From Ailurus styani (taxonomy: Eukaryota > Chordata > Mammalia > Carnivora > Ailuridae): a stretch of DNA of 64,000 nucleotides. Location of the stretch: NCBI GenBank assembly GCA_002007465.1, contig LNAC01000008.1, forward strand, positions 8,430,810 through 8,494,809, given 5' to 3'. The notes beneath the pieces were generated by a model, which was not told the origin of the DNA, searched no databases, and saw only the letters and a list, made by a program, of their open reading frames with translations. The first letter of the stretch is position 1. The number at the start of each line of letters is the position of its first letter. This document shows, in pieces, positions 1 to 14,662 of this stretch. A program made the position numbers and the translations under genes.

Positions 1-21
1 GGGGGGGGGGGGGGGGGGGGG
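1..21. other. Poly-G run at window edge
   Basis: Twenty-one consecutive G residues open the window and change abruptly into ordinary sequence. A pure G run at a sequence edge is typical of no-signal base calls in two-colour sequencing chemistry, so this is more likely a contig-end artefact than genomic DNA. Confidence 0.6.
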
Positions 22-54
22 CGCAGACCAGTTGTGATTCCAGGTCTGGATGTT

Positions 55-420
55 TCTGTGAATATTTGCCATAGCTGTTCTTTTTTCCTGTGCACGACTG
101 CAAGTGTGTGTTTGTGTCTGTGTGTGAACACGCAGTTCCTGTGTGAGTGCACGCGTGCATCGTTATGCCTGAGGGTTGGCAGGTACCCAGTGAAAGGTTG
201 CTGTCTGGTCAACTGGCCCTGGCTCTGCCGCCCGCGATCGTGTGTCCTTGGTGGTTGTGGGGGACTGCGTGACGCTGTCAGCTTGCGTTCACAAGTGTGT
301 GTGCATTGCGTGCGTGTGCCTGTGCTTCCGCGCGTGGGATGAATGCTGGCTCCCTGGGACCTGTGTTGGGTGGTTGTATGCTCAGGTTTCCTGCATCGTG
401 TGCGTGTGTGTGTGTATGGG
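55..420. repeat. TG-rich imperfect microsatellite tract
   Basis: Degenerate tgtg/gtgtgtg runs are scattered through this stretch, with the purest part near 400-416. It makes short ORFs rich in Cys and Val that have no coding support. Confidence 0.6.
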
Positions 421-439
421 AGTACCCCCTCGCGTTGCG

Positions 440-900
440 AGCTGACCCCCTGTTATACCTCCCTCTTAGAGGCTGCACCCCTCAGTGGGGATCCCCACCC
501 GTCAGGCCTTCCGCCGGCCGGGAAGTCGGGAGACGCGGGGGTTCCAGACAGGCGGAGAGGAAGGGAAGGGCCAGGCTGGCCCCAGCCCCGCCTCCATCCC
601 GAGGGGCCTCGGCCGGGGTTGGAGGGGGACGCCAGCCCTTCCCACTTCCTGTCCAGCCGGTCGTCCCCTCCCCCAGCTTCCTCTCCCGCGGGGCCCCCCG
701 AGCCCGAGCCGGGGGCCGGCGTAGAGGAGGGGCCTGCGCCGCGAGGTAGTGGGGGTGCGGCCGCCAGGCTGCTGTAGGGCCTCGAGCCGGCGAATGCCAG
801 CGCCCCGGGCGCCGCCGGCGGACGCGGGCGTCAAAGGCACCTTCCTCGGATTACCCGCTCCCACTACCGCTCTCCAGTGCCTACTTTCAACGAGACCCAG
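440..900. promoter_or_regulatory. CpG-rich block, possible CpG island
   Basis: This stretch is GC-rich with dense CpG (for example around 520-540 and 700-830), while flanking DNA is CpG-poor. By synteny the SSBP4 5' end is expected to the left and transcribed leftward, so this could be part of its promoter region. I cannot find an SSBP4 coding exon here, so the gene assignment is only inference. Confidence 0.35.
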
Positions 901-3450
901 AGAAAGCGTGGCTCACCCAAGTGACACAGCGTAGTGGGTATTGGTGACAACTGTGACCCCCAGGCCCTGCGGGCGCTCCTCCTGCCACCCCAACACCCCT
1001 TATTTATTTCCCAAATGCTCCATGGCTCCCCAGGATTCCGTGTCCTGCGCGGGTCCCTCGCCCTCTCTGAGCCACGGTTCCTTGAGTCGTTGAGTCCAAC
1101 CTCCCGCAAACATTTATGGAGCGTCTGTTGTGCGCGGGGCTCTGGGGACCCAGGCAGGACGCGTTGCTACTGCTTGTGGAGCAGAGATTCTGACGGGGAA
1201 GGCTGACCGTCAGAGTCTGTAGGATAATTCCAGGGAATACCACATGCTGGGCAGAGGGAGGGGTTCCCGGTGGAGAGGACCAAGCGACGGCCGAGTGGGC
1301 CGGGCTCCCGGAGCAGGGTGGAGGCGAGGGGAGAGAAGGAGGGAGACGGAGGCGCGAGCTGCGAAGGGGGAGGCGCGGCCGGGCTGGAGCGACAAGCGCG
1401 GTTCTCATGGCAACGGGGACGGTTCTCCAAACACAGCCCCGGTGCCGGCGGAAAAGTCCGAGAAGAGCGAGCTCTGGGCCCCACGCGGCGTCAGGGAAGC
1501 TGAGCTGCAAGCACATCCAAACAGGGCGCACGCCCTGCAAACGCCGAACCCACAGAAGAGGCCCCCCGGCCCCCGCCCCCATACGTGGGAGGGGCATGGG
1601 GGGAAGGAAAGTTTTGTTTTGTTTTGTTTTGTTTTGTTTAATAAGGGGAGGGGTGGGTCTGAAACATCTGAAAGCAAAATGTTCAGACTGCAGTCACAGA
1701 AGTGCAAAGGCCCTGGGGTGTGTGCACGGTTTAGGCGTTGGACGCAGATCGATGAGGGCAGTGTGGCTGGAGCAGGGGGAAGGGGAGCCAGATCACTCCC
1801 TAGGGGACGGGTAGAGAGTTGTTCCAGGAGCAATAGGGAGCCATGGAAAGTGTGTAGTCGTGAGGGGGTGGATCTGCAACAGGATTTTCAGAAGCTCCGC
1901 GGGGCTCCTGGGTAGATTGGGGTGGCATGGAGGATGCAGGAGGTTGCCCGGTAAGAGGCCCAGGTAGACAGGGGGCTCTGGGCCATGGCAGGCCCGGGAA
2001 TTGATTAAGGGCCCCGGGTGGGGACCGCAAGCGGAAAAGGCTAAGTTAGGATGGATACCAGACCTGCGATCCTGCCACCAGCTCCCGATCGCCCCCGTGT
2101 GGCTGCGCGGGCACTGCAGCCTTGAGCCGATTCTCTGCCTTTTGGGATTACCACCGGGTTGGGGGCGGTGCCTGGGGGAGCCTGAAGCAGGAGGTGCTTG
2201 TAGGGCTGGAGAGTTGACTGGAGGGGAGGCTGTCCCTCCCTACTCCCTTCCAGTCCTTCCCACCTCGCGGCCTTTGCCCTAGCTGTTCCTGCTGCCTTGA
2301 GGGCAGTTTGGCTCCTGGCTTGGCCTATTCTAGTTCCTTCTCCCCACCCCCATCCTCTCCCTCCTTCCCCTCTTTCTCCTCCGCTCCCTTCTTCTTGCCT
2401 TCCTTGGCCATCTCCCCTAGATTACGGATTCTGCACTGGCTTCGGTTGGATTTGTCACTGTTACGATAAAATGATACATCAGATCATCTGCGGGCAGCCT
2501 CCGCCTCCCACTGGATCTGTCCTCCCTACGGACACAGCCCTGGGGGCCGGTGAATATGTTGCACGAGTCTGCTCGGGAGTCTGCTTTGGGTTTTCCTGAT
2601 GATGGTTTTTCCTCTCCACTGGGGATGGAAGCAGCGCCCCCAACCCTCCTTCTCATTAAAGTGGCAGGCGTTGGGAAGGGCCGGGATCCGGAGGGCGGCT
2701 CCTGCAGCCCCGCCCCGGCCTGCGTGGGAGGCGGGCCACAGCTGGGAGCAGGGTCTGGGCCCTGAGATGCTTCCTCCCAGAAGCTGTAATTACGGGTAAT
2801 TTTCTAACTGCAACACAAAAATTAAAACCCAAACAACACCGGGAGGGGAGAAGCCACAGCAGCCGGTGAGCGCGAGAGCAGGGGTTGGCCTTCCCAGCCC
2901 TGGCCCTGGCCTGGCGGCCCTGGCGGGAGGACCAAGGCCCCCAGTCCAGGAATGCGGGGGTGGGGGGCAGAGGCTCCCTCAGATGGGCTAGGATCCTTGA
3001 AGGGGCAGCAACCCCTTGGGAGTTTCAGTTTCCTGTACTTCAAGACGGATCATCTAGAGGCAGAAGTCCCCGGATGGAGGATGAGCCTGGGTTTGAATCC
3101 TGGCTGTGCAGGTCCGCTTGTGAGTCTTTGAGCAGGAGACGACTGAACCCCCACGTTTGCAGAGCTGCGAGGACCTCTAGGCGAGAGAAGGGACCCAGCA
3201 GGACTGGGAGGAGCAGCCTCAACCAAACCCCCAGCACCTGTGTCCCTGCTCCACAAGTCAGCCTAAGCCAGAGCACTGCCTTGCTTCCAGTACTTTCTGT
3301 GGGCTCCAGTGCCCACAAATTAAGTCCCTGCTCCTCCTCCCTGCACTTGAATTCCAGAGCCAAACCGATCATTAGAAACAGGTGTGCTCAGCTGGAGATC
3401 AGACCATCCCTGGGAAATCGTTCCGGCAACCTCATCGGAGAGGTGGCCTA
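901..3450. other. Gene-free GC-rich DNA
   Basis: I see no gene, SINE or clear splice-bounded exon here. It holds GC-rich, apparently single-copy sequence, a (GTTTT) run, and many random ORFs on both strands that arise from stop-poor GC-rich DNA. Confidence 0.5.
1611..1640. repeat. (GTTTT)6 microsatellite
   Basis: Six tandem GTTTT units with the last base changed to A. It may be the reversed tail of an old retroelement, but no element body is recognisable beside it. Confidence 0.8.
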
Positions 3451-3459
3451 TCTTCTCCC

Positions 3460-3545
3460 CGTGTTATAGAATGGGGAAACTGAGCCGCGAGAGGTACTGA
3501 CGGAGTCACATAGGTGACCCAGAGGCAGCACTTCACCCTCTGTCA
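3460..3545 (-). repeat. MIR SINE fragment
   Basis: The 'atggggaaactgag' core followed by a 'gtcacataggtgaccc'-like segment is the reverse complement of the conserved MIR core. It is short and diverged. Confidence 0.5.
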
Positions 3546-3734
3546 TGCCTGCCCTGGCTGGGCCTGGGGTACTCACTTTGGGAAATCGGAGGCATTATGT
3601 GGAAAAGGGGAGGGGTCTTTTCTTCCCCATTTAAAAGTCCCTCAGCTTAATGACAACACTGGGGAATGAATGCCTGCTAAGCACCAGAAATTGGGTACTT
3701 TTTGTCCATGATCCTATTGTACGCATCCAGCTCA

Positions 3735-4035
3735 ACCCCACCCCAGGGCCTTTGCATGGCTGTTCTCCCTGCCCCGGACACCTTTCCCCCAGCCCTTCCC
3801 CGTGTCCTGCTTCTCTTCAACCTTCAGGTCTCAGCTCCAGCAATGTCTTCTCAGAGGCCCTCCAACCTGGGTCACGTTGGATTTTCCTGAGAATGTTGTT
3901 TTGGCACATTGATTTCCCATGTCCCCAGTAATCCATGAGGTCCACAAGTGCAGGGAATTGAATGTTTTGTTCAGTGGTTAGAGCAATGCTTGGCACACAG
4001 CAGGAACTCAATAAATACCTGTTGTTAAACAAATG
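3735..4035 (+). repeat. L2 LINE 3' end
   Basis: The order 'cagggcctttgcatggctgttc', 'tctcagctccagcaatgtcttctcag' and 'ggcacacagcaggaactcaataaatac' is the familiar L2 3' end. It explains the AATAAA near 4010, which is therefore not evidence of a gene end. Confidence 0.65.
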
Positions 4036-4689
4036 AATTAAAAATTACCACCGTCCTCTCTGTGCTGGGATCCGAGGCTGCCAGTGTCCTCCTCAGGGGT
4101 TTCAGCCAGATTGTGACACTACTGTCATTACCATCCTCCCATCATTACCATCCCTCGTATAGCCAGGGTGGAGTCTGGAGGTCCAAAGGGCCAGGGACCA
4201 ATTTTCTGTTCTCTGACAAGGCCACCAGCGCTTGCAATCCTGAGTGTGGCCACACGAGGACAGCAGAGATTCACAGCACCCACTCCTGAGGATCCCTGCA
4301 GGCCTGGCCCTGATGCCCCTTTGGAAGAGCTTTTGAGACCTCCGGTTTCAGACTTGGAATGTTGTCAGCTTCTCTTGACCTTGCCCATGCCCCCAAGTTG
4401 GCTTCCAAATATATACTTATATTTTTACGTGTTGAATTATTTCATAGCGAAAAAGGAGAAAAATACAGAAAAAAATCACCCAGTTCCCCAAAAAACTTCC
4501 CGTTTGAACTCTGACCCACATGTCTTTTGTTCCCCCCTTTTCCCCCTGCATTTTTCTCCCCCTCCAGAGGTCTTCTTTGATTAACCTTTTCAAAACTGAA
4601 CCACCCTGTCTTGCTCTCCAAATCCCTCCACACTCAGTTTAACTGTTTTCCCATGGAACTATTATTTCCCAACTGCCTTTAAATTTGAT

Positions 4690-4800
4690 AATTTATGGCT
4701 CATGGTGCCCTCCCCACTAGAACATCAGCTCCTCAAGGGCATGAGTTTTGCTGCATTCAGTAGGCACTCAGTAAATATTTGAGGAAGGAATGAAATCTTA
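4690..4800 (+). repeat. L2 LINE 3' fragment
   Basis: 'ccactagaacatcagctcctcaagggc' followed by 'taggcactcagtaaatatttg' matches the L2 3' terminal signature. Confidence 0.6.
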
Positions 4801-4979
4801 CCAAAAATAAACAAAACAAAATACCCTTCTTAGCCCACAGCGGCAGGTAATCGCTATCAGGAACTCAAGTCCAAATCCATGTATCTTGGAGTGACACAGA
4901 GATTCATCTCCTGCCTTGGAAGGATTCTGCAGACCCACCCAGGTAGATGCAGACAAATGCATCTTGTGTTTGAGCACAG

Positions 4980-5160
4980 TGCAGCCTAATGGTCAACCAC
5001 ACAGATTCCGGGCTGACCCTCAGCTGCTGTTGAGCCTTGGGCAAGCTACTCAAACACGCCATGCTTCAGTTTCCCTGTCTGTAAAGTGGGGGAGGGGTCT
5101 TATCAGTTCCAATGAACTGGTAATGACAGTTTCTATCTCAAGGGGTTATCATGAAGATTA
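4980..5160 (+). repeat. MIR SINE
   Basis: Contains the conserved MIR core order: 'gagccttgggcaagctact' followed by 'cagtttccctgtctgtaaagtgggg'. It is followed by a (TC)n run at about 5165-5182. Confidence 0.7.
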
Positions 5161-5216
5161 CATCTCTCTCTCTCTCTCTCTTTTGTCTATTTTTTATTTA
5201 TTTTATTTTATTTTTT

Positions 5217-5406
5217 AAAAAAGATTTTATTTATTTATTTGACAGAGAGAGAGATCACAAGTAGGCAGAGAGGCAGGCAGAGAGAGAGGAGGAAGCAGGC
5301 TCCCTGCCGAGCAGAGAGCCCGATGCGGGCCTCGATCCCAGGACCCTGAGATCATGACCTGAGCTGAAAGCAGAGGCTTTAACCCACTGAGCTACCCAGG
5401 CGCCCT
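5217..5406 (-). repeat. CAN-SINE
   Basis: Reads on the plus strand as aaagattttatttattt, then the GA-rich body, ending 'gctacccaggcgccct', so the tRNA-like head is on the minus strand. It is the first of a cluster of three SINEs. Confidence 0.9.
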
Positions 5407-5411
5407 ATTTT

Positions 5412-5750
5412 TTATTTATTTTAAATAATCTCTACACCCAACGTCGGGCTCAAACTCACCACCCCGAGATCAAGCGTTGCATGTTCTGGGCACCTGGGTA
5501 GCTCAGTCGATTGATTATGCATGGGCTCTTGATTTTTGCTCAGGCCATGATCTCAGGATCCCGGGGATGGAGCGCCGCATTGTGCTGGGTGCTTAGAGGG
5601 AAGTCTGCATCAGGATGCTCTCTCCCTCTGCCCCTCCCCGTGCTGGCTGCGTGAGCTCTCTCACTCTCTCTTAAAATGAATGAATAAATCTTTAAAAAAA
5701 AAAAAAAGAGTTGCATGCTCTACCCACTGAGCCAGCCAGGTGTCCCAATC
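5412..5750 (-). repeat. Older CAN-SINE, split by a nested SINE
   Basis: The left part ('aataatctctacacccaacg') and the right part ('ctacccactgagccagccaggtgtccc') form one old minus-strand SINE, interrupted at 5488-5706 by a later SINE. Confidence 0.75.
5488..5706 (+). repeat. CAN-SINE nested in an older SINE
   Basis: Begins 'gggcacctgggtagctcag' and ends in an A-tail. The target-site duplication is gttgcatgttct on the left and gttgcatgctct on the right, both inside the older minus-strand SINE. Confidence 0.85.
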
Positions 5751-5759
5751 ACTCCACCT

Positions 5760-7960
5760 ATCTTAATTTGGGGTCCCTGAGAAGCAGGCCCTAAGAACGG
5801 AAGCCGGGAGCTTAACTGTTTGGGGAGGTCATTCCCGGAAGCCCTGGTCCTGGCGCGAGGAGAGAGAGAGCGAGCCCTGCAGGGGGCGCCAACAGCAGAC
5901 TCCCAGGGGCCGGGTTCCCGGGGGGGCCCTTGGGGTGACAGCCCCAGCCCGCCTCGGAGAGGTCCTGCCGGAGGTGGTGGGGAGCTGAGGCACTTCTGAT
6001 CAGCTCACCTTCCGTCCTGTGGTCGAGGACTGTCCCCAGGAGAGCCCTGCGGGCCACAGCGTGGCCTCCCACCGCAGGAGCAGCCCTCGGCTAAGCAGCA
6101 GGCAGGTGGACGGTGCTCGCTGACCGCAGCTGCCTCGGTGCCACGTTTTGTTTGCCCCCCGCCCCTCTTTGCGCATTGTTAAAAATCCAGCTTTAACCTC
6201 CTGACTTGGATTTTGGTGCATCGATGGGCTCTCACGTACCCCTCCCCCTCCTGCACGGGACACTCAGCCTGCGTCTTAAGTCACCCATGTCCCCCGTGCC
6301 AGCCACATGCTCGCGTTCACATCTGCTTCTCCGCCCTTCGCGGGGTGGTTTTCACTGTCCGTCTTTTACGGAGGAGGAAGCGGAGGCGGAGAGAGATTAA
6401 GGCACAGACCTTGGGTCACGCGGCGGCGGTGAAGTGGCCTGGCCGACCTCAGTCATCCTTTGTTGGATGCACCCCTGATCTGCGGTCGCCAAGTCAGCCC
6501 ACAGTCCGGGTTTGCCCCTAAGTCAGCTCTGCGGCCCTAGCTGAGCCCTGGGTTGTCACACCTGCCCCAGTCCTGATCTGCTGGCTCCAGAGCCCCCGAG
6601 ACACCTTAAGGTCCCCAGGCCTCTAGGCGGCCTCTGCTGCTGGGTTGGGCGGCCTGGCACTCTGCCCTCCACCCTCCGCCAGGTGAGACTGGCCCCCTCG
6701 GGGCAGCCAGACCCCCAGGGGTGCAGGGGAAGGAAGTCTGGCATTCAAATGCTGCGCTTTGAACACACGGGGAATGGAAATGGCAGAGCAGGGGCTGTGG
6801 CCAGAGCTCTGGGAGCCTGGCCCCAGAATCAGGGCTCCAGAGAAGGGCGGATTAGGGACGAGTGTGAGAGCCCAGGATCCGGATGGGAGGTGGATAGTCG
6901 GGGAGGGCAAACCTTTGATCCCACCTCAGCCCCCCGGTCTCCTGCATACTGGGGGCAAGGCCCAGGTTGAGGCCTCACCCCGCACAGGTGGGTACATGGG
7001 GGTCAGAGGGTGTGGGGCAAATACGGCTAAATTGAGGGGGCCACGGATTGGTGGCCCTGGATCTGGGTTATCCCAGGAAACTCTGTATGTCTCTCTATCT
7101 TTGTCTTTGTGGGAGGTTTCTGTGTTTTCCTGGCTATTTTGGAGGTGGGGGTCTCTGAAGGTCTCTAAAGGTCTCTGAGTACCCTGGGGTCTTGGGGATT
7201 CTGATCTGTTTTAGGTTATCTCTGGGGATTTCTGAAGGTCTCTAGGTGTCCCCATGGACTTCTGGAAGTCTCTGTGCTGAGAGACTGGCCCTTCCTGGCA
7301 CTCAGGCTTGTTTCAGCCCCAGGTGCAGGGCATGTCAGGAGGGGAGGAGGGGGAGTATGGAGGTGTGCCCTCTGGAAGTTTCTGGTCCCCCACAGGCAGT
7401 GGAGCCCAGAGCTGCCCTGCTTCCCATAGCCTGGCCACGACCTGCTGGGGGAACAGCAAAAGGGCCCAGACCCCAGGTTCCCCAGGCTCCAGGCCCATCA
7501 GACCGCTGGCAAGCTCCAGAACCCAGGACCTCCCCACACGCCAGGAATTTCTAGACCCCCAAACCCCATGACCTAGGCCTCCCAAACTCCAGACGCCTCT
7601 AAATGTTCTAGACTCCAGGTTTCGCAGGTCCCCAGACCCACCTCCAGAACCCACTACCCCAGACCCCAAGCCTGCCTCCCTCTGCCCCAAACACACACAC
7701 AAATCCGTGTGCCCGGTACTTCCTCATTTCTTCATTTCCTCCTATTCTAAGGGGCCTTAGTGCTGGTTGCTGCCTACCCCTCCCAGGGTGTGGGGCGTGG
7801 GGGACATCCACCCACACCTGGCCTGAGGCGGGCTGCCACCCCTCTGTTCCTCTTATCCTAAAAGCCCCAGTGTCTTTATGTGTGCTTGTTGGCTGAGTTC
7901 AGTGTTTTAACTGAAAAACATAGACGGTGAGGTTTTCCTTCCCATCTGCCTGCTGCTAAG
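5760..7960. other. Gene-free, SINE-free stretch
   Basis: No gene, SINE or splice-bounded exon is apparent. A MIR-like fragment may lie near 6365-6450 ('tttacggaggaggaagcggagg'). The region is GC-rich with random ORFs on both strands. Confidence 0.4.
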
Positions 7961-8029
7961 AGGTAACCATGAATATTCGTTCTTCATGTTTCATCCAAGG
8001 TTTCTTTAGCCAATTGAAAGCTAGGAGTT

Positions 8030-8222
8030 ACAAACCATAAGAGACTTCTAATCTCACAAAACAAACTGAGGGTTACTGGGGGGTGGGAGGGTAGGGATAG
8101 GGTGGATGGGTTATGGACATTGGGGAGGGTTTGTGCTATGGTGAGTGCTGTGAAAGGTGTAAGCCTGATGATTCACAGACCTGTACCCCTGGGGCAAATA
8201 ATAATTAAAAAAAAAAAGAAAT
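8030..8222 (+). mobile_element. 5'-truncated carnivoran L1 3' end
   Basis: The sequence 'accataagagacttctaatc', 'aaactgagggttactgggggg' and 'gtgatgattcacagacctgta'-like order matches the carnivoran L1 3' UTR, ending in an A-tail. The 9-bp repeat ctaggagtt at 8021-8029 and 8223-8231 looks like its target-site duplication. Confidence 0.7.
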
Positions 8223-8237
8223 CTAGGAGTTCATTTT

Positions 8238-8388
8238 TTGGCTTTTTTTTTTTTTTGAAAGACAGACAAAGAGCACAGAAGGAGAGTGAAAGGGAGAAGC
8301 AGATCAACCGGGGCTCCATCCCAGAACCCTGGGATCACGACCTAAGCTGAAGGCAGATGCTTAACCCACTGAGCCACCCAGGCATCCC
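8238..8388 (-). repeat. CAN-SINE
   Basis: T-rich start, GA-rich body, and end 'cactgagccacccaggcatccc', which is the reversed tRNA-like head. Confidence 0.85.
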
Positions 8389-8422
8389 TAAATAAATGAA
8401 ATCNGTAAAAATAATTCAATTA

Positions 8423-8614
8423 GGGCGCCTGGGTGGCTCAGTGGGTTAAAGCCTCTGCTTTCGGCTCAGGTCATGATCTCAGGGTCCTGGGATCGAGGCC
8501 CGCATCGGGCTCCCTGCTCAGTGGGGAGCCTGCTTCCCCCTCTCTCTCTCTGCCTGCCTCTCTGCCTCCTTGTGATCTCTCTCCCTCTGTGAAATTTAAA
8601 AAAAAAAAAAAAAA
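8423..8614 (+). repeat. CAN-SINE
   Basis: Starts gggcgcctgggtggctcag with 'tgggttaaagcctctgctttc' and ends in a long A-tail. A single N lies just upstream at 8404. Confidence 0.95.
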
Positions 8615-8689
8615 TTGCCACCTTCCCTGCTTGCTTCTCAATTTTATTTTCCTCTGCGTGGCTTCTTCCACCTGTGTCCTATTTTCCCG

Positions 8690-8850
8690 GTAGATCCTGC
8701 ACGTTGCTGGTGTCCCCAACTGCTACAAGAAGCCCACGAGGACAGGGGTTTTGTCTGTTTTGTTCAGGGCCGTATATGCACCGCTCCTAGGCCAGTGTCT
8801 GGCACAGAGTAGGTGCTTCATAAAGATTTGTGGAAAAAGATGAATGAGTC
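8690..8850 (+). repeat. L2 LINE 3' fragment
   Basis: The order 'ctacaagaagcccacgaggacagggg' then 'ggcacagagtaggtgcttcataaa' is the L2 3' signature. Confidence 0.55.
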
Positions 8851-9039
8851 TTTCCTTATCAGTTCATAGAGCTCTATCGTTTTGTTTTTATGACTCTGAG
8901 ACCTCCCCCCAGGATCGATGAGCTGTTATTCATCTACCCAACCCCTCAGGTTGCTTCCTCCGCCCGCCCCATAACAGCAACGTCACAATGAATCATCTCT
9001 TAGCTCTGCCATCTTTTTGCCTTCCCTCTTTTTAAATGG

Positions 9040-9960
9040 TTCAAAAGACACTTGACGTAAAATTTAACATTTTAGCCATTTTGTAGTGAACAATCCTAGG
9101 GGGTTTTTAGTATATTTCCAGTGGTTTGCAAGTACCACCAACATCTAGTTCCAGAACATTTCCATTGTCCCAATGGAAATGTCCCTGTCCCCAGGAGCAG
9201 GCCCTCCCCCTGGTCCTCCCCCAGCTCCTGGCAACCACCAGTCCGCTTTCGGTCTCCATGGATGTGCCTGTTCTGGAAGTTTCCTATCAATGGAGTCACA
9301 GGCTCTTTGGTCTTTTGTGTCTGGCTTCTCTCGGTGTCATGTTTTCAAAGTTCATCCATGGGGCGCCTGGGTGGCTCAGTGGGTTAAAGCTGCTGCCTTC
9401 AGCTCAGGTCATGATCCCANGCTGCCTTCGGCTCAGGTCATGATCCCAGGGTCCTGGGATCGAGGCCCACATCGGGCTCTCTGCTCAGCAGGGAGCCTGC
9501 TTCCTCCTCTCTCCTCTCTCTCTGCTTGCCTCTCTGCCTACTTGTAATTTCTCTCTCTGTGTCAAATGAATAAAAAAAAAAATCTTTAAAAAAAACAAAA
9601 AAACCCAGTTCATCCATGATGTAGTGTGTGTGAGGGCTTCGTCCCTTTTTATGGCTGAGTAACATTACGCTGTATGTTTGTCCACTCATCAGTCAGTTCA
9701 GGCCCCTGCTGCGCTTGTCGCTTTGTAAACGTGAATTATTCAGAAGCGTCCCAGAAGTGGGCTGCTGGGTCAGCAGGCACAAGTGTTGGTCACTCTGGTG
9801 GCCTGTGTCCTTGTGCTTTCCACTGGGCCAGGGCCCCAGATGCTCCCACACCAGCGTGCGGGGCTGCCAGTGTCCCCACAGCCTCACCAGCACTGAACAT
9901 TATCACGCTTTCAAAGTTTTACCAGTCTGATGGGGGAAAAACACACAGTGCCTCAGAGTT
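9040..9960 (-). mobile_element. Old L1 fragment, split by a SINE
   Basis: The plus strand carries 'ttaacattttagccattttg', 'ctcctggcaaccaccagtccgc' and then 'tttttatggctgagtaacatt', the reverse complement of an L1 3' end. It is interrupted by the SINE at 9361-9605. No intact reading frame survives. Confidence 0.65.
9361..9605 (+). repeat. CAN-SINE with internal duplication and N
   Basis: Target-site duplication gttcatccatg is at both ends. Inside, a block of about 28 bases beginning gctgccttc and ending atgatccca occurs twice, at 9392-9419 and 9421-9448, separated by a single N at 9420. The duplication looks like an assembly join, not biology. Confidence 0.9.
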
Positions 9961-10149
9961 GTGATTTGTAATTTTTCTGTGAGGAGTGTATACTTTTGGG
10001 TGTGTTGGATCAACGAATCGCAACTTTCTGTAAAGTCTCAGTTCAAAACCTTTAGTGAAGTCCTCTGAGTTTGAAGATATAAAGGGTCAGAGTTTGAGGA
10101 GAGGGGAAATCATGGGGGAGTGGACTTCAGCTTCCCACAGTCGAGGAGA

Positions 10150-10260
10150 AGCCTCTTAGCATCTATCCCATTTTACAGATGTGGAAACTGAGGCATAGAG
10201 CAGTTAAGGTTGCACTGTGAGTCAGGGTCTGGAATGGATTTGAACTTGGTCTGTCTGATA
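10150..10260 (-). repeat. MIR SINE
   Basis: 'cccattttacagatgtggaaactgaggc' followed by 'ggatttgaacttggtctg' is the reversed MIR core. Confidence 0.7.
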
Positions 10261-10439
10261 CCAGGACCTGGGTGAGGAGGAGACCCTCTCCTAGCCCTTA
10301 ATCTCCTCCTTAAGCTACTTTCATTACTGTCCCTTGGGTGTGACTCAGGCCCCTCTCCTCCTCTGGGACTCTGGCCGCCTCCCCAGGTTCCCCATCTCCA
10401 GACCCCAGGCTCACTCCGGAGGAATCTTAAGACACAGTA

Positions 10440-11080
10440 CCCCTCCACTGCTCACACATCTTCCTTGGCTCCCCATGGCCCCGGAAATAACATCCCACTC
10501 CTCAGCCTGGCTTCTGAGGCGAGCACTACCCACCCCCTGCCCACACCACCAGTTCTTCCTCTTAGCGGGTCCACTTCAGGCACTTCGTTCCTAAACACAC
10601 TGTCCCAGCCAGCCATGCTTTCCAAGCTTCAGGGCCTCTGGTCTTTTTGTACTTCTGCCTAGAATCTGCCTTGCATTTGTTTCTGCCAACTACTGTGACT
10701 CATCCTCCAAGCCCCAGACTCAATGTCTCCTTCCCCAGGGAACTCTCTTCACAGCCCACTCCAGCATGGAGGCATCACTGTACCTGAGCAGGAGCTCTGA
10801 GTCTGTGGGGGAGGCTAGCAACTTGGAGAATCAAAGGCAGGTTTTAGGAATCCTTGGCAAAACCCTCCTCATGTGTTGAAGCCCCAATGCTAATGCTTCC
10901 TCCTCCAGGAAGCCTTCCAGGACTGTGTCCCTCTGGGACCTGACTTGACTCCACTGGACAGAGTGTGTCTGGTCTGTGTCTAGCTCTGTCCTCTCCCAGG
11001 ACTGGGAGCTTCACCAAAACGGGGCCATACGGAGGCCTTTTGGAAGTCCAGCGTGGGTGATTGTTGAATGAACATAGAAT
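10440..11080 (+). repeat. L2 LINE fragments
   Basis: Several L2 3' motifs occur: 'cactgctcacacatcttccttggctcccc', 'ctcatcctccaagcccc' with 'ccccagggaactctcttc', and 'tcctcctccaggaagccttccagg'. Gene-free otherwise. Confidence 0.5.
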
Positions 11081-11270
11081 GCATGAACTGAGCTGACACC
11101 AGGAAGCAAGTTGATGAGGTAGCAGTTGGTCGGTTGGGGTACTAATGGGGGACATTTAGTCACTGGGTTCCAGCAAAAGAGAAGCAGGTCGCCCCTCCCC
11201 CTCCCGTGAGAATCCTGAGCCTAAGGCCTTGCAGGGGGGCGGGTCTCAGTGTCTTCATTCTTCCCCTCAG

Positions 11271-11380
11271 CATTGCACCCGGACACCAGTTCCTCTTCCC
11301 CTGAGTCGCTGGGTGCAGATCGTGAGGAGAACCACAGCGGATCTGCGGAGGGTGCTGACCACTTCGGCCCCCACGTCCAG
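11271..11380 (+). other. Candidate 5' non-coding exon of LRRC25
   Basis: A 110-nt segment is preceded by a pyrimidine-rich 'cttcattcttcccctcag' acceptor and followed by a consensus donor 'gtgagcc'. One plus-strand frame is open throughout, but I do not recognise the peptide. It lies about 0.64 kb upstream of the LRRC25 start codon, which itself follows an acceptor-like 'tctctgcctag' (ending 12008), so a spliced leader exon of LRRC25 is the simplest reading. Transcript data would be needed to confirm; the splice signals alone are the evidence. Confidence 0.4.
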
Positions 11381-11589
11381 GTGAGCCACCGCGCAGCCCC
11401 TCCCGCACCGGCGCCTTCCAGCAGCGCCGAGGCAAAAGCGTGGCGGTGGGACCAGAAAGACAGGACGGACGCGCTAGAACTTGAGTCTGGGAAGGGGCCT
11501 CCAGCGAGACTGGAGGGGGTTCCTTACAGCAGCCCGGTCCGACCCCAGCCCGAGACTCCCAGCACCCCGCAGTTGTGCGAGAAACAATA

Positions 11590-11850
11590 AGCGCGGCTCG
11601 GGGCGGCCGTTTCCGGGGCAACCGCTTATTTTGCATATGGTCCCGTCTTGGCCAATGAGGGCGCTTGAAATATTAGCGGTGGGGGGTGGGGTTTGGGGGG
11701 AAGGGGCGACTTAACCCGAAGGGGCTCCACTGGGAGAAGGGGCGGGGCTGACTGGGCCGGGTCTTCTCCCCGCCTTCCAGGACGGGCAGGCACCGGGATT
11801 ACGTACCCATTCCCCCGAGGGGGCGACTGAGGCCAGAGGCCAGAGCCAAC
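11590..11850 (+). promoter_or_regulatory. Candidate promoter region upstream of LRRC25
   Basis: GC-rich DNA with an octamer-like 'attttgcata' near 11628, a CCAAT box in 'ggccaatgaggg' near 11650, and another 'ccaacc' near 11846. No TATA box is obvious. Assignment to LRRC25 rests on position only. Confidence 0.3.
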
Positions 11851-12016
11851 CAGAGGGGCGGCAAGCGAGGGGCTGCGTTTTACCACTTCAGAAGCAGCCT
11901 GGCCCACTCTGAGATAATAACGATAACAGTAGTAGTACAACACAGGCAGTGAGGGTGAGATGACCACAGGCTAAGGGCCGGGCTTGGATTCTGGTGTCTC
12001 TGCCTAGGTTGCTTGA

Positions 12017-14662
<2,646 letters not shown>
